NCBI GenBank assembly: GCA_019925095.2 | Contig: CM034412.1 | Span: forward strand, 2,046,001-2,110,000 | From: Dendrolimus kikuchii | Lineage: Eukaryota > Arthropoda > Insecta > Lepidoptera > Lasiocampidae | Reading direction: 5' to 3' | Length of the DNA: 64,000 nt | Shown: in pieces, positions 20,645 through 31,371 of the stretch | How positions within the stretch are numbered: the stretch's first letter is position 1 | Layout of the letters: every line of letters starts with the position of its first letter | Translations under genes and position numbers: made by a program | Notes under the pieces: model-generated | Database searches by the model: none | Seen by the model: only the letters and a program-made list of their open reading frames with translations | What the model was told of the DNA's origin: nothing

Positions 20645-21140
20645 TTATTAAGGAAAGCTCTATATTTTGTATTTCTATGTGAGTTTTATATGTAATTTTG
20701 GCGTCAATAAATATATAATTAAACTACCGAATACCCGCCCGCTTCGTGTGCCGTAAACTCCGTTCTTAGCTGACCTCTACTAGGCGAAAGGAAGGTCCAT
20801 GCCAAATTTCAAGTCTATAGGTAGTCACTATATAAGTATACGTGGATTTCTATTATATATATATAGGTATATAGATATTATTATTTCTTGATAGTAAGGT
20901 CAACATGAAACAAATAACATAATTGCCGTACTTTATTGTTATGGGTGACGTAATAGTGATGTTCTGTGAGTCATGTAATGCACAGACTATTAAACTATCG
21001 ACACTATACATAAATAAATCGAATGTAATCGATTTGCAAATAAAAAATGTTCTCCTTTATTACTTTTGTTTTGTTTTATTACAAAAATGAAATGTGGGTA
21101 CATTACAAGATATAGTATTTTTAGCAAAAACATACAGATA
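20645..21140. other. AT-rich DNA between LTR and satellite
   Basis: Contains Helitron-style interior (AAGGAAGGTCCATGCCAAAT, near 20790) without ends. ATCGATTTGCAAATAAA at 21030 resembles part of the satellite unit next to it. Confidence 0.4.
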
Positions 21141-21900
21141 AGTTAAATTGATTAAAACTTATTTGTGAATAAAGTCGATAAGTTAAATTGATTGAAACTT
21201 ATTTGTAAATAAAGTCGATAAGTTAAATTGATTGAAACTTATTTGTAAATAAAGTCGATAAGTTAAATTGATTAAAACTTATTTGTAAATAAAGTCGATA
21301 AGTTAAATTGATTAAAACTTATTTGTAAATAAAGTCGATAAGTTAAATTGATTGAAACTTATTTGTAAATAAAGTCGATAAGTTAAATTGATTAAAATTT
21401 ATTTGTAAATAAAGTCGATAAGTTAAGTTGATTAAAACTTATTTGTAAATAAAGTCGATAAGTTAAATTGATTAAAACTTATTTGTAAATAAAGTCGATA
21501 AGTTAAGTTGATTAAAACTTATTTGTAAATAAAGTCGATAAGTTAAATTGATTAAAACTTATTTGTAAATAAAGTCGATAAGTTAAATTGATTGAAACTT
21601 ATTTGTAAATAAAGTCGATAAGTTAAATTGATTAAAACTTATTTGTAAATAAAGTCGATAAGTTAAATTGATTAAAACTTATTTGTAAATAAAGTCGATA
21701 AGTTAAATTGATTAAAACTTATTTGTAAATAAAGTCGATAAGTTAAATTGATTAAAACTTATTTGTAAATAAAGTCGATAAGTTAAATTGATTAAAACTT
21801 ATTTGTAAATAAAGTCGATAAGTTAAGTTGATTAAAACTTATTTGTAAATAAAGTCGATAAGTTAAGTTGATTAAAACTTATTTGTAAATAAAGTCGATT
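21141..21900. repeat. Satellite: 19 tandem copies of a 40-bp unit
   Basis: The unit is AGTTAAATTGATTAAAACTT followed by ATTTGTAAATAAAGTCGATA. 760 bp equals exactly 19 units with no indels. Only a few variant positions exist: A/G in AAATTG/AAGTTG, A/G in TTAAAA/TTGAAA, one G in unit 1 (TTTGTGAAT) and one T in unit 7. The low divergence argues for recent expansion. No spacers, so not CRISPR. Confidence 0.97.
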
Positions 21901-22212
21901 TTAATAACAAGTCGAGTCGGTAACGCATTAGGACATAACTAATTGATCCGTCATCGAGCTGTCAAAAGTAAAATAAATGCTTGGAAAGGGTATATATAAT
22001 TCATCGTGTATTTTTTATGTATGTTGCGCCATAACATTGTTTTAGTTTATGAACCGATTATGATGATTATTTTGCGTTGCACTCAGTAAAAATTCAAAAC
22101 GGTCTGATATAAATTTTATTGCTATTAAGTAACATACATGTAACTGAAAACTGGAAAAAACATAAACGGCTTGTCTAGTTTATTAGACCGAAGATGTAAA
22201 TTTCATACAAGA
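21901..22212. other. Unassigned DNA
   Basis: Contains TATGTATGTTGCGCCATAAC and GAACCGATTATGATGATTA, similar in style to 55020-55080, probably an old repeat. Confidence 0.35.
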
Positions 22213-22520
22213 TTTTTTTTATTTGCAGATCAGCAGCCAGGCTGACGGCCCACTTTATGGAAAGCGGTTACCATCGCCTACGGACATTTGCAACACCAAA
22301 GGTGCTACAAATGCGCTGCTACTCTCTTAAGGGAGACTGGAACCTGGTAATTAATGCCGGAACACAACTGAAGGTTGTTATGGCGACATACTTTTGACCA
22401 GGGGTGGTAGCCGTCCATTCGGGCAAATGCCCTACCACCTGGCTGTGGGTTGTTAAGTCGCCTCTTACGACAGGCCGCCTGGCCGCAGGAAATTGTATTC
22501 TTTCTCGTTTCCTGCACGGA
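22213..22520 (-). repeat. SINE-A, near full length
   Basis: From the T-run and GCAGATCAGCAGCCAGGC to CCTGCACGGATA. GTTGTTAAGTCGCCTCTTAC replaces the usual GTTTTGTCG, as in the copies at 36107 and 38866, marking a subfamily. Confidence 0.88.
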
Positions 22521-23094
22521 TATATTTTCCATTATACGCTCTGTTCTGGGTGAAAGAAGAAGTCTCATTATTTACACTGCTGGCTCGCCGAGCATGTCCT
22601 AAACAGAGATGTATGACACTACACTAACCTTTTTCCGCTTCGCCTGTACCAATCGAAACACACCCTTATTCCTTGTTAAATAACAATGAAACGCCAGTTA
22701 TCATGACTGACAGCAGATTTCATTTTGGTCAGCAACAAAAACATTTTGGGATTTTCTCGTCGAAGGCTCACGTAATGCAATATTCATTAATAATACCGAA
22801 AAGCCGAGGGGTGGGGAGGATTTGAATTTGTATTCTTCTCGCGAAATGCTTAATGGAAAGATGTTGGGTACATATAACAATATTATGTGATGACCTACTT
22901 AGTTGAGACGCTCATTTTTAGCCAGCGACCTTACTAGAAATGTTTCTAGCGTCAGAAGTCTTAGAGCAACCACTTTCGCAGATTCGTAGACGAACATGAC
23001 AAGTGTTTTGGTATTATGTGAAATGAACGAAAACTCTTATTGTTCACCATAACTTAAACCTAACCATTTAATATAATTACTATTCCATTAGAAC
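22521..23094. other. Unassigned intronic DNA
   Basis: 570 bp, no repeat ends or coding signal recognised. Confidence 0.4.
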
Positions 23095-23165
23095 AGTGGG
23101 CGGCCTTATCGCTTATAGCGATCTCTTCCAGGCAACGTGTCCAAGGGGACATTACAAGAAAAATT
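23095..23165 (-). repeat. LINE-B 3' fragment
   Basis: GGGCGGCCTTATCGCTTATAGCGATCTC with CCAGGCAACGTG. Tail lost. Confidence 0.6.
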
Positions 23166-23278
23166 AAATCATAATTGGTGGTTTAACTCAATTAAAACTA
23201 ATTCAATCGTAATAAAGAAAAAAACAAAATAATAACAATAATAAACTAATATAGATAGATATACATAATTAAATAGAT

Positions 23279-23622
23279 TATACATACATACATACGTACA
23301 TAACTTCACGCCAGTTCCCTTGCGGGGTAGGCACGGACAACATAGCGCCATTCAGGCTTATTTTTACACACCTCACTTGCTTCTTTGACATTCATAACTC
23401 TTGTCATGCACGCTCGTCTGTTCTTAAGGCTCCTGACATCACCTTCTGCTAGTACACGATCAATTGGATCATGGAAGTTGTGTCGTGGCCTTCCACGACT
23501 TCTGCATCCATCCACTTTTGCATTGTATATCTGTTTAGTCATTCTTTCATCATGCATTCTTTCCACATGCCCGAACCACCGGAGCATTCCTTTCCTTACC
23601 TTCACCCCGACACTCTCTTTCA
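23279..23622 (-). mobile_element. RTE 3' fragment
   Basis: Open reading for about 100 residues: MKVRKGMLRWFGHVERMHDE to SVVRAYPARELA-like end, then TGA and the GTATG tail. 5' cut within KESVGVKV. Confidence 0.88.
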
Positions 23623-23726
23623 GAAATAGAATTATAATAATATAAATTACACATACTTACATGCGAACAGTAATAGAAAGAAATGAAACTTGGTTTCAAA
23701 CTCGGCATGTATATTTTTTTATATGA

Positions 23727-24093
23727 CTAGTGGTCGCCCGTGGTCGAAATTCGACCATCATAATTACTTCAAATGATAAGTTTGAACATTATTAAGGTTC
23801 TGTCGTCAAAGACTACATTTCTATAATCACAGATTATGCCAAGGCTACACTGTTAATTTGATTTTAAAAATAAACAAATGAGTATATATGCGTGTGTGTG
23901 GCAAATACATGGTAGTGTGTAATGCTTTTTTTTATTGGTTTAATGTATTTTTAAGCATAATTAAAAAAAGTTATTAAAATTCTGCACTCTTTCTGTATAT
24001 AAACCATAAGTGTACGAAATTTCATACTCCTCCATCCGCGCAATTTTCGTAAAAAGGGCTACAAAGTTTTTGCTTCACGTATTAATATATAGA
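23727..24093 (-). mobile_element. Non-autonomous Helitron, 367 bp
   Basis: Minus strand starts TCTATATATTAATACGTG and ends CCACGGGCGACCACTAG. A terminal stem-loop is retained (TGGTCGAATTTCGACCA), placed just before the 3' tip as expected. Insertion between A and T. Confidence 0.88.
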
Positions 24094-24128
24094 TACTAGT
24101 TTTTTTTTTTTTTATAAGCATTCATTAC

Positions 24129-24177
24129 GTATATGAAAGTACACTGTATATTTTTATAGACAGTGTACTTTCATATA
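24129..24177. repeat. Perfect hairpin, 19-bp arms
   Basis: GTATATGAAAGTACACTGT and ACAGTGTACTTTCATATAC flank an AT loop. An RTE insertion used the right arm as target. Probably a tiny MITE. Confidence 0.7.
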
Positions 24178-24178
24178 C

Positions 24179-24259
24179 ATACATACATACATACATACAT
24201 AACTTCACGCCAGTTCCCTTGCGGGGTAGGCACGAACAACAACAACACCAACAACAACA
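24179..24259 (-). mobile_element. Very short RTE insertion (81 bp) with target duplication
   Basis: ACTTTCATATAC flanks it at 24167-24178 and 24260-24271. Only the last ~40 bases of the RTE plus tail were copied; its 5' junction is an AAC-rich run (GAACAACAACAACACC). Confidence 0.85.
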
Positions 24260-24569
24260 ACTTTCATATACGTTTAGAAAAAATCTGTTTTTTTGACATT
24301 ACAAACAGATACTTCAATTTTATTTATTTGTATGTATGTATAGATAACTGTGTGGTTTGTCACCTACGAGCTATGATGGATTCCGCAGAGATGAGAAACC
24401 ACTGTTTGCATTTAGCTAAGGAACCTAAAACAAGCGTTTACCTCCTCAATAATGCCAGATATCTCAAAAACTCCCAAAAATGAGCTCCCAGCTGTGGTTC
24501 ACTTACAATGCTAAGATATAAAAAATTTACAGAAAGTATAACTTTGTATGATTTTGTTCGAGGCCGACG

Positions 24570-24672
24570 GGGCATTGGCAACACCTCTAGTGTTACAAAT
24601 GTCCATTGGCGACGGAAACCGCTTTCCACTAGGTGAGCCCTTAGCCTGTTTGCGAGCTTCGCAATAAAAAAT
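24570..24672 (+). repeat. SINE-A 3' third, diverged
   Basis: GGCAACACCTCTAGTGTTAC, GGAAACCGCTTTCCAC and a GCAATAAAAAATAA end. Confidence 0.65.
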
Positions 24673-24689
24673 AATTTATTAAGTATAAA

Positions 24690-24775
24690 CCTTATACCTT
24701 TGGTGTTGCAAATTTCCCTAGGTGACGGTAATTAGCGTTCATTAGGCTGGCCGTCACCTTCTCTGCTGCACTGTA
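24690..24775 (+). repeat. Second diverged SINE-A 3' third
   Basis: CCTTTGGTGTTGCAAATTTCC then GGCTGGCCGTCACC. It follows the previous fragment directly in the same direction. Confidence 0.55.
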
Positions 24776-24827
24776 ACAATACAAAAGTAGTCGTTTTTTT
24801 TTAAATTACGATTATATTAGTTATATA

Positions 24828-24960
24828 TTTCCTGGAAGAGATCGCTATGAGCAATAAGGCTGCTCATTGTTCCAATGCAAATGTATCCATATTAAATGTC
24901 TAGGTTTAAAATTATAGTGAACGATAAAGAGTTATTCATTCATTCAGTCATCCATTCAAT
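24828..24960 (+). repeat. LINE-B 3' end with ATTC tail
   Basis: TCCTGGAAGAGATCGCTATG, AATAAGGCTGCTC, GATAAAGAGTTATTC and a (ATTC)n tail. Confidence 0.6.
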
Positions 24961-26249
24961 CATTTATAAAATAATAACTGTGACATATTCAGACAGGCAA
25001 ATATGACGATTTAATAAGCTTCCTATTCTACCAAAATATTTACGAGACCCGGTAGAAAGCAGGTAATTTGTGATTTGTAGTAGATTAGAAAAATCACGCC
25101 TCAAATGAACGAGGGTGGAGATTTATCATTATTGGATATTTGGGGAAAATTCTGAGTAAAATTGATCGCGCCGCCTTATTATCATAATAATTTGGCTTCG
25201 ACGTATACGGATTACGTTTGAGCGGGGATTCGTGCGGCTGGGGGAAAGGGGGGTGGGTTTAGCCGGTTTCCGAAATATTAAGTTATGGGGAGATACTTTG
25301 TTTGCGTTTAATTTATTACATACATTTATAAGACCCGTACATTATCTGATTTAGGCACCCGGAACAAGGTTAAAGAGTGGCCTAGTTATGGATTCCAAGT
25401 TATTAAACCACCCTAATTTCACCCTGATTTAGGCAAAGGTGTTAAAAGTAATAATCGCTTGACATTCGAGTTGTTCGAAATAATTTTTAATTTTCACTAT
25501 ATCTAGACACCTGTCTAGATATATTGGAAGGTGTAAAAGATGGCATAATATTTAAATTTGTGAAGAATTGTACTGTTTTGCTAGAATTTATTACGTCTCA
25601 AAGACAACATTTTATTCCCCAATTTTTTTCCCTAAGTTAAGGTTTCAGGTTGGATTTTTTCCAAAAATAGTGAGCATCTTCAATATGGTGAAATTGTGCA
25701 GATACCTACCTTGGCCATTAAACTCTATCGACATTAAATACCTATACTTGTTCAAAATCACCTGAAAATTAAACATTAACCTCAGTAACATTGTAACATT
25801 AATCCAGTTTTCCGCTGAGGAATTAAAGGACACTTTACGACGCAATAATTATGCAATCAAAACAATCGTTAAACCGCTTTTAGTTGTGTACGTAAAATTT
25901 ATTACGTACGGATATTCCCGCTCCGCAATGTCATTAGTATTTAATAGGTGAAGTATAATATCGTGCCTATTGTTAATGGGGGGGTCGACTGAGATGTTTT
26001 ATTAAAACGGTACACCCTGATTTAGGGTAAAGTATACAGTTGTTGGCGCCTCACCCAATAATCGGCACTTAGTCAATTTATTTAAGAGATTAAAATTTTC
26101 AATCTTAATAATCGTTCATTATCTCTACTGATCTTTTTAATGCGGGTACACCGCTACGCACTTGGGCAAAAAAAAAATCTGACACAAGCCGGTTGTGTGA
26201 AATCTAGTTTTCCACATCTTCGTATATGACCTATCTCATTTACCTTATA
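24961..26249. other. Repeat-poor intronic DNA
   Basis: 1.3 kb without recognised mobile elements or credible exons. A 25200-25260 patch is GC-richer (GGGGGAAAGGGGGGTGGG). ACACCTGTCTAGATAT makes a small inverted repeat at 25506. It is among the longest quiet stretches and may hold ancestral intron. Confidence 0.45.
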
Positions 26250-26482
26250 ATAAATAATAACAGCCCATGAACATCCCACTGCTGGGCTCGGGCCTCCCAC
26301 TATAGGGGAACGGATGGTATACCCGCCACGCTTGTCCAAAGTGGCTTGGCAGGTTAGACACATCAGTTATCTTGATGTGCAGGTTGCATCACGATGTTTG
26401 CCTTCACCGTTATTAGCACGATGTAATTGGTAATAATATGCACATTCGGTCAGAAAACAGCACAAGTGGTGCATGCGTTCCA
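26250..26482 (-). repeat. tRNA-derived SINE, 3' part of a split copy
   Basis: Runs from TAATAACAGCCCATG to GTGCATGCGTTCC. The head continues at 27060-27127, beyond a LINE-C insertion. Confidence 0.85.
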
Positions 26483-27059
26483 AAATTCAAAAGTTTTTAC
26501 TCAAAACTAGCGGCCCTGGCAGACGTTGTCCTGCTCTGAAAAAAATCTAGCACCCGATCCCAGCGCCACCTACCGGTTCCAATGTGGATTTAAACCATCC
26601 GGGATCCACTCAAACACACAAAAACAAAATCACCAAAACCACTCCAGGTGATTAGGAGGATTCTAGAACCCGATTTCAGTGCCACCTACTGGTTCCAACG
26701 GGATAAAAAGTATCATATGTCCGTCTCCTGGTTCTAAGCTACCTCCCCACCAATTTTCAGCCATATCGGTATAGCCGTTCTTGAGTTATAAATAGTGTAA
26801 CTAACACGACTTTGCTTTGTAAGTATAAGTTCCACTGGAGAACAGTTTTTGAAGGTCATATATATGGTTAAAATTTAATTTTACTTCCTAGTCTATGTAC
26901 ACCGCTTCGCAACGTGTTGTTGCTGTTAAGGAGAAGAACCGCCAAGAAACTCCTCAGCAACACGTCTAGCTAAAAATTGTTTTTCTTTGCATTTCTTATT
27001 CTATTTATATATTATATATCTCAAGTTCTTTTTTTTATAAGTTTTATACAGAAGTATGT
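26483..27059 (-). mobile_element. LINE-C 3' end inserted in a SINE and itself hit by a Helitron
   Basis: Minus strand: ACATACTTCTGTATAAAAC, AAGAACTTGAG, AGACGTGTTGCTGAGGAG, CACGTTGCGAAGCGGTGTAC, CTCCAGTGGAACT, then a Helitron, then TTGAGTAAAAACTTTTGAA. Homologous to 52935-53255 and to parts of 60760-61385. Confidence 0.65.
26507..26827 (-). mobile_element. Non-autonomous Helitron
   Basis: 3' end CTAG at 26507-26510 preceded (minus strand) by CAACGTCTGCCAGGGCCG; interior has CGGTAGGTGGCGCTGGGATC and GCCGTTCTTGAGTTATAAA on +. 5' boundary fixed by resumption of LINE-C at 26828. Confidence 0.7.
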
Positions 27060-27127
27060 CCAGCCAGGTTCGAACCCGCGCCCTTTGAGTCTGGGACGCG
27101 TACGCTAGGCATTTCGCTACCACGACT
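27060..27127 (-). repeat. tRNA-derived SINE, head of the split copy
   Basis: Contains box B (GGTTCGAACCC on +, palindromic) and GTCGTGGTAGCG on the minus strand. Confidence 0.8.
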
Positions 27128-27523
27128 TTGTTTTTAATTTACCTTAAAACCTCTTAAAAGTTGATTATATAATAAAAATAATATAGCTAATGTTCCTTAT
27201 GTATGAAATTCAGCAGAGGTGTTCTAAAGTAAATGACCCAATGTACTGAAATAGGTCTTCTTGTATGTATCCATTATGCACATAAAGTGGTGGTACATAC
27301 AGTTTGAGTTTAATCTCGAGCTCGGCGTACACTCCTGGGACGTTCGTATACGTTTGAAAGGTAAAAAGGGGTAAGTGCAATAGTACGACTTTTTGAGAGG
27401 CTGTTAGTTTGGTGCGGATGGTAATATTACTTAGCTAGGAATTAACGTCCTTATTGGTTTAAGACTCTTTGGCTGTGTAATTTCTAAATCTAGCAAGTGC
27501 TTGCAAGAAATTTTACAACATTT
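27128..27523. other. Unassigned DNA
   Basis: 400 bp with no feature recognised. Confidence 0.4.
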
Positions 27524-27835
27524 GTCCGTGTAGGAACGGAGAAAGAATACAACTTCCTGCGCGCGGGCGGCCTTTCGTGAGAGGCGACAAAACAATCCAC
27601 AGCCAGGTGGTAGGTTATTTGCCCGACTGAATGGCTACCACCCCTGGTCTAGAGTATGTCGCCATAACAACCTCGAGTTGTGTTCCGGCATTAGTGACCA
27701 GGTTCCAGTCGTCCTTAAGAGAGCAGCAGCGCATTTATAACGCCTTTGGTGTTGCAAATGTCCATAGGCGATGGTAACCACTTTCCATCAAGACAGCCCA
27801 GTCTGCCTGTCTGCTGAAGTAATGCAATAAAAAAA
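27524..27835 (+). repeat. SINE-A, full length
   Basis: GTCCGTGTAGGAACGGAGAAA to TAATGCAATAAAAAAAAAC. Slightly diverged 3' end. Confidence 0.88.
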
Positions 27836-28082
27836 AACTCACTACAAATATGTGTCATTATCTCAATGCCATATTTTGATATACTTTTCACAATATCTGG
27901 CAAAGACAATATATGCAAATGCCTGAATAGACAATGAATGTACCGACATTCATGTAAAAGACAATGTCTGTTGCTAGGCTCTGAAATTGTAAAGCTGAAT
28001 ATAGAACTCAAATATAGGTTATATTTTGTAAAAATATTCTTTAAGTTGGTCAAGGTTTTTAGGCGTAAGTGTCAAATAGAAT
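27836..28082. other. Unassigned DNA
   Basis: AT-rich; nothing recognised. Confidence 0.4.
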
Positions 28083-28305
28083 GACGGCCTCTGTCTTTGG
28101 GTGGACTAAGCCGGCTTACCTCACTGCAACGCAGAGGCTCCGGGTTCGGTTCGTGATATGGTAAATTTCGGAAACAAATTCTCCGTTATTTATTCGGGTC
28201 TGAGTGTTTGGGATCGACCCCAAAGTAGACCGTTGTATAATACCAAGAACACAAGCATAACTTGCTTAATTTAGGGACGTATGTATGTCTGCCGATTATT
28301 ATTAT
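28083..28305 (+). repeat. SINE-2 copy
   Basis: GACGGCCTCTG then GGGTTCGGTTCG (decayed box B), GTATAATACC, CACAAGCATAACTTGC and a GCCGATTATTATTATT tail. The box A section (GGTTGAGCGGG elsewhere) is mutated. Confidence 0.78.
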
Positions 28306-28311
28306 TACCTT

Positions 28312-28395
28312 TTATGTTTTTGAAGACCACGGGCCATAAAAGTGGCCCAAACTTTTGCGGTGCTTGCGTGAGGCAATTATTATAATAATAATATA
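28312..28395 (-). repeat. Repeat D 3' fragment
   Basis: TTTGAAGACCACGGGCCATAA matches the right-hand end of the element at 41116 in the same orientation. Confidence 0.65.
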
Positions 28396-28576
28396 AGCGC
28401 AGCGTTTATGAATCATGTCATATGTTAGGCTGCGCACTTTGCTGGCAGAATATGGGACCAGACACCACGACAAACGCAAAGGCGGGCAGACGTGTGAGAT
28501 TAGTCGTCATTACGAATTTTCAAGACATACGCAGATTAAATTGTGAGCAGCTACTGGCTGTACATTGGTAAAACTT

Positions 28577-28850
28577 ACATACATACATACATAACTTCAC
28601 GCCAGTTCCCTTGCAGGGTAGGCACGAACAACAGAGCGCCATTCAGGCTTCTTCTTACACACCTCACTTGCTTCTTTGACATTCATAACTCTTGTCATGC
28701 ACGATCGTCTGTTCTTAAGGCTCCTGACATCACCTTCTGCTAGTACACGATCAATTTGATCCTGGAAGGTGTTACACGGCCTTCCACGAGTTCTGCATCC
28801 ATCCACTTTTGCATTGTATATCTGTTTAGTCATTCTTTCATCATGCATGT
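28577..28850 (-). mobile_element. RTE 3' fragment with target duplication
   Basis: GGTAAAACTT (28567-28576) and GGTTAAACTT (28851-28860) flank it, one mismatch. Encodes MHDERMTKQIYNAKVDGC to the end; GRPRHTF reads GRPCNTF. Confidence 0.87.
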
Positions 28851-28860
28851 GGTTAAACTT

Positions 28861-29179
28861 GTTAAATTAAAATAATCTGTTCCTCAGTTTTTAATTAAAA
28901 TGTATTTTATGTTTAACCAATTTTACCTGCTCGCCGGTTGGTACACAATTATGATAAAATCAGCGCTCTGTAACGTAGTCTTCAGTTCGCAAAAGCTCCC
29001 AAAGCTGAAGTGAGGTTCGTTTATAATCTTTCGTATGCATATGAGAGTTTTATGCATTTCTATTACACGGTACAAAGGAGATAATGTATTACAATGTCTA
29101 GTGTATTACGAAAGTTGTAACTGCGTAATATCCTAATACCTTCAAACGGTTAAAACGTAGTTTAATTATGTATATAATA
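28861..29179. other. Unassigned DNA
   Basis: No feature seen. Confidence 0.4.
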
Positions 29180-29690
29180 ATAAGCCTTAGGTGAGTAGCG
29201 ACACTTCGGCCCTGACTTCGGGGGCCAAGGCAAGGCCCCCATCTCCGTGCTTGCCTTAACCAGCCGGCACGGAGTGGAGATCGCTAGAGCTAAGACTCCA
29301 GCTCCAGGGGTGGAAGTGATAAACGGCATCACGTCAGAAGTAGCTTCGGTGAACCTGCAGCCCACCTCTCTAGACACCCATGTTGCCCCTGTCTTCTATG
29401 GCATTTTTTGGGGCCCATGCAGTGGCGTGTCACCGTCTGCCCATTTTTCCATATTCTCCGAACATTGCGAAGGGCAGACGCCATAGTCCCCATATTCCCA
29501 GACCCCTAGTACCACTAGCAGTTCACCCCAATAGCCCGGTTCTTTTGTTCTCATTTCTCACAATAGTCCTACATTGGCCGGTGCTTGTCCTTGGGTGCAT
29601 TCGTATATGGTGTAGACAGAGATAATCACCAGTCAGTGTCACGCCACATTTACATTAAATTTGTCAAGAGGCCTCTACGTGTTGGCCTTA
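29180..29690 (+). repeat. Repeat D, ~510 bp
   Basis: AAGCCTTAGGTGAGTAGCG at the left; GCACGGAGTGGAGATCGCTA, CCAGCTCCAGGGGTGGAAGT and CCATTTTTCCATATTCTCCG inside; stops at TCTACGTGTTGGCC. It matches 41190-41710 reversed. GC-rich and partly open in several frames, so it may derive from a LINE ORF; function not recognised. Confidence 0.65.
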
Positions 29691-29870
29691 CATTACAAAT
29701 TTTAAACACAAAGAAGATAGTCATAAAACAGTTTCAACGTTATTAGTTCAAACGCCGCGGCAGGTAATAAATACAGTAATGCAGGTGGCCCAACTTGTAA
29801 CAATAGAAAGATAATTAGTAAACAGTAAAAATGTGTTAGTTTAAAATACGGCTACGGAATTTAAGATAAG

Positions 29871-30176
29871 GTAAGTCGTGATAGCGTAACGGCTAGCGCA
29901 CGCGTCCCGGATTCAAAGGGCGCGGGTCAACCTGGCCGGAACGCATGCACCACTTAGTCAGGTGTCTGTTCTCATGTGCAAATGTAATACTACTACAATT
30001 ATCACGTGCTAACAACTCTGAAGGAATACATCTCTATGCAACCTGCACATCGAGATAACCGATGTATCCAACCTCCCAAGCCGCTTTGGACAAGCGTGGC
30101 GGGTGTACTGTCTGTTCCCCCTATAATGGGAGGCCCGAGCCAAGCAATGGATCATTTGTGGGCTGATATTATTAGG
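29871..30176 (+). repeat. tRNA-derived SINE, sense strand
   Basis: AAGTCGTGATAGCGTAACGG (box A) and GCGGGTCAACCTGG (mutated box B), then CGGAACGCATGCACCAC and the body to GGGAGGCCCGAGCC. Likely transcriptionally dead. Confidence 0.85.
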
Positions 30177-30303
30177 TATACCTTCGACTCTTAAACTAGA
30201 AACAAGGCCTTGTTCCTTGTATTTTAAGTCAATCAAACGTAGGCCTCACCTATATGGTTAAACAACATAATTATAGCTCTTAGAACTTTAATTGTACCTA
30301 TAT

Positions 30304-30725
30304 AGATAGATAGATAGATAACACTTTATTGCTCACCAAAATAAACAAATACAAAAACAAAATGTATAATTACAATACTTGTTGGCAAAACAACAGGCGG
30401 CCTTGTCGCTAAAAGTTAGTAGTTAATAAACTTATTAATAAGATTCAAATGGAATGCAATGTTCGTATTTAAACTTAGTGATTTAGTTGTATTTAGTTTT
30501 CCCGTCAAAAGTTTCACAGTATTAGTTATATCGAATAATTAATTTTAGTGTAGTGTAGCTTACCATTTGTTTCTGTTCCATTTTCTAAATTATAAGTATC
30601 CAGTTTTGGTTTAGATTTATTGTTATTTATTGTTAGGCCTAAAATTTATGGATATACTGTCGGATACTTTTTAAAAATAAATAAAATAAATAAATAAAAA
30701 AGCGATCTCTTCCAGGCAACCTAGC
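30304..30725 (-). repeat. LINE-B 3' end with GATA tail, split by another insertion
   Basis: ATAGATAGATAGATAACAC to CTTGTCGCTAAAA (30304-30413) resumes at AAGCGATCTCTTCCAGG (about 30701). The insert at 30414-30700 reads as a plus-strand LINE 3' end with (AAAT)n tail. Confidence 0.65.
30414..30700 (+). repeat. LINE 3' end with AAAT tail, nested in LINE-B
   Basis: Non-coding, begins GTTAGTAGTTAATAAAC and ends AAAATAAATAAAATAAATAA. Interrupts the LINE-B hairpin precisely in its loop. Confidence 0.5.
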
Positions 30726-31257
30726 TTCAAAGAAATTCTTAACTAATCTGGCGATGTAGGTGAAGCAGAAAAAAGATAGGACTGTACAGTTTAAATATAC
30801 ATACTAATTTATAAATTTAACACATATATAAAAAATATAATAGTAATATATATACGTATATACAAAATAATTTATACAAATATATTTGTTAACATTATAT
30901 GTGACAAGCATATGTATATATGTATGTTGTATGTATATATTATATGACTAGTATTTCACAATTGATTCTTACACGCTACTCTATTATTTCATATAATAAT
31001 ATAGGATGTGTTTATCTTTTCAAAATCAGCCGATTCGATTCTGGTAATTGATTTGTCGTAAATCTAATTACACCACTTTATTATTCGTCAATATCGGCCT
31101 CCTTGTAATGTTTTTCATTATTTAGCATACTTCAGGATTTCGCCTGAAGGCCCACTTGCAAATGTCCGCCTGTATTTACTTTCCAATCGTTTATTTTACT
31201 TTTGATACGCGTCAGCCATTAATCAATTAGTAATACCCAAATCAATTTTATATATCA
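30726..31257. other. AT-rich DNA
   Basis: 530 bp with TATAT-rich runs; a short SINE-A-like echo (GGCCCACTTGCAAATGTCC) at 31149 is too small to be sure. Confidence 0.4.
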
Positions 31258-31371
31258 CTAGCGGCCCGGCGCGGTTTCATCCGCGCTCTGTCCCGCACCC
31301 GTTGTATATAGCGTCATGTTATATAGCCTATGACACTCCCTGTTAACATAGGTTTCGAACAGTAAAAGAAT

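Noticed and set aside
21141..21900. CRISPR-like regular array
   Set aside because: Units are directly adjacent with no unique spacers, and the genome is eukaryotic. It is a satellite.
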